Assembly: GCA_039566865.1 (NCBI GenBank)
Contig: CM076948.1
Span: 20,099,001 to 20,163,000 of the forward strand
Direction of reading: 5' to 3'
Origin: Aurelia coerulea
Lineage: Eukaryota; Cnidaria; Scyphozoa; Semaeostomeae; Ulmaridae
DNA: 64,000 bases
Below the pieces are notes generated by a model. The model was given only the letters and a program-made list of their open reading frames with translations, was not told the DNA's origin and did not search any database. The first letter of the stretch is position 1. The number at the start of each line of letters is the position of its first letter. Below, in pieces: positions 63,415 through 64,000 of the stretch. The position numbers and the translations under genes are program-made.

Positions 63415-63682
63415 CACTAAAATTCGAGGCTTTGATGAGAATACCATCCCCTTAGGCCCTTTTTCAAACCTGCGATCTTTCGTCTTCTTTTCCAAGAAAA
63501 GTCGAAGATTTCCTTAACTTTTCGTAGCCACATCCCACAAATAAAAATTTTTCACAAAAATAATAGTCACCCGAGTCCCCTGGGATGGCGCGATTCTTTG
63601 TTTTGGCCAAAGTAAATCTCATTCATCAGTTTCCTCGGCAGCGTTCTTTTGATTCTCTTACTTGATTGGCTCTTTTGAGAGA

Positions 63683-63694
63683 TTTGGCGGGAAA
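63683..63694. promoter_or_regulatory. E2F-like site
   Basis: TTTGGCGGGAAA is a full match to the E2F consensus. An inverted CCAAT (ATTGG) lies 19 bases before it. It suggests a second, cell-cycle-type promoter near the right edge. The short peptide after ATG at 63752 (MPKFKKTCGNAFRTEW) is not recognised. Confidence 0.45.
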
Positions 63695-64000
63695 AAAGCT
63701 CGGTGACTGGAAGAAGGAAATGTCAGGTGCTAAGTTTATTCAGTAAACAAATATGCCGAAGTTTAAGAAAACTTGTGGAAATGCCTTCCGCACAGAGTGG
63801 GTCAAACAATACAAAACATTCTATGCTTGTGAAATTGAAAGCTGAGGGATTGATTGTTGGTTTGTTTCCTTGTTTTAATTCGATCTTTGATTGAGGAGGG
63901 AGGAAGGAAAAAGTGGAGATAAGTTGTACAGAGAAGTAGAGAATGTTTGCACATCATGCCCGAAGAAAGTTTCAAACCCGACTGGCTCGATATATACGTG

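Overview
This looks like a single stretch of nuclear DNA from an invertebrate animal, not a prokaryote or organelle. It is AT-rich and has GT-AG introns of 3 to 17 kb. It carries many 5'-truncated LINE retrotransposons, tRNA-derived SINEs, families of small inverted-repeat DNA elements (MITEs) and three satellite arrays. The LINE reverse-transcriptase types and the domain mix of the nested gene feel most like a cnidarian (coral or anemone), but that is an impression, not proof. No rRNA, CRISPR or bacterial-type operon was seen.

The backbone gene is on the + strand. Eight exons (5266-5379, 8094-8225, 13118-13273, 18189-18282, 24001-24140, 27378-27508, 44512-44580, 47610-47802) splice in phase into a 342-residue coiled-coil protein that I recognise as HAUS4, a subunit of the augmin (HAUS) complex. 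Augmin recruits gamma-tubulin to spindle microtubules. Nearly everything between its exons is mobile-element debris.

Intron 6 of HAUS4 (27509-44511) holds a second, same-strand gene at about 28351-38841. It is the most unusual object in the window. Its exons, again in matching phase, encode a Cys-rich N-terminus, a linker, a roughly 650-residue core with Asp/Glu motifs spaced like an RNase-H-type transposase, a RING-type zinc finger and a second zinc ribbon. An overlapping downstream reading frame resembles the back half of a papain-fold deubiquitinase-like domain. The reading frame slips by one base in two A6 runs. It is either a decaying or domesticated mobile-element gene, or an intact gene with sequencing slips. 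I cannot assign it to a named transposase superfamily.

Layout: 0.8-0.95 kb, possible minus-strand first exon. 1-5 kb, MITEs and a TTAA-flanked element. 5.3-47.8 kb, HAUS4 with its loaded introns: a TTAA-flanked element containing a dimeric SINE next to exon 1, TA-flanked foldback elements with CCGGGTG termini, a LINE with a 25-bp target duplication, a hAT element with an 8-bp duplication and a LINE inside it, and the nested gene. 46.3-46.9 kb, 115-bp satellite inside HAUS4 intron 7. 48-50.7 kb, palindromic elements. 50.8-55.5 kb, 131-bp satellite. 57-59.7 kb, 197-bp satellite. 59.7-60.8 kb, LINE with doubled (TTA)n tail. 63.1-63.9 kb, a CCAAT/CRE/E2F-rich promoter-like stretch with a possible first exon running off the right edge.
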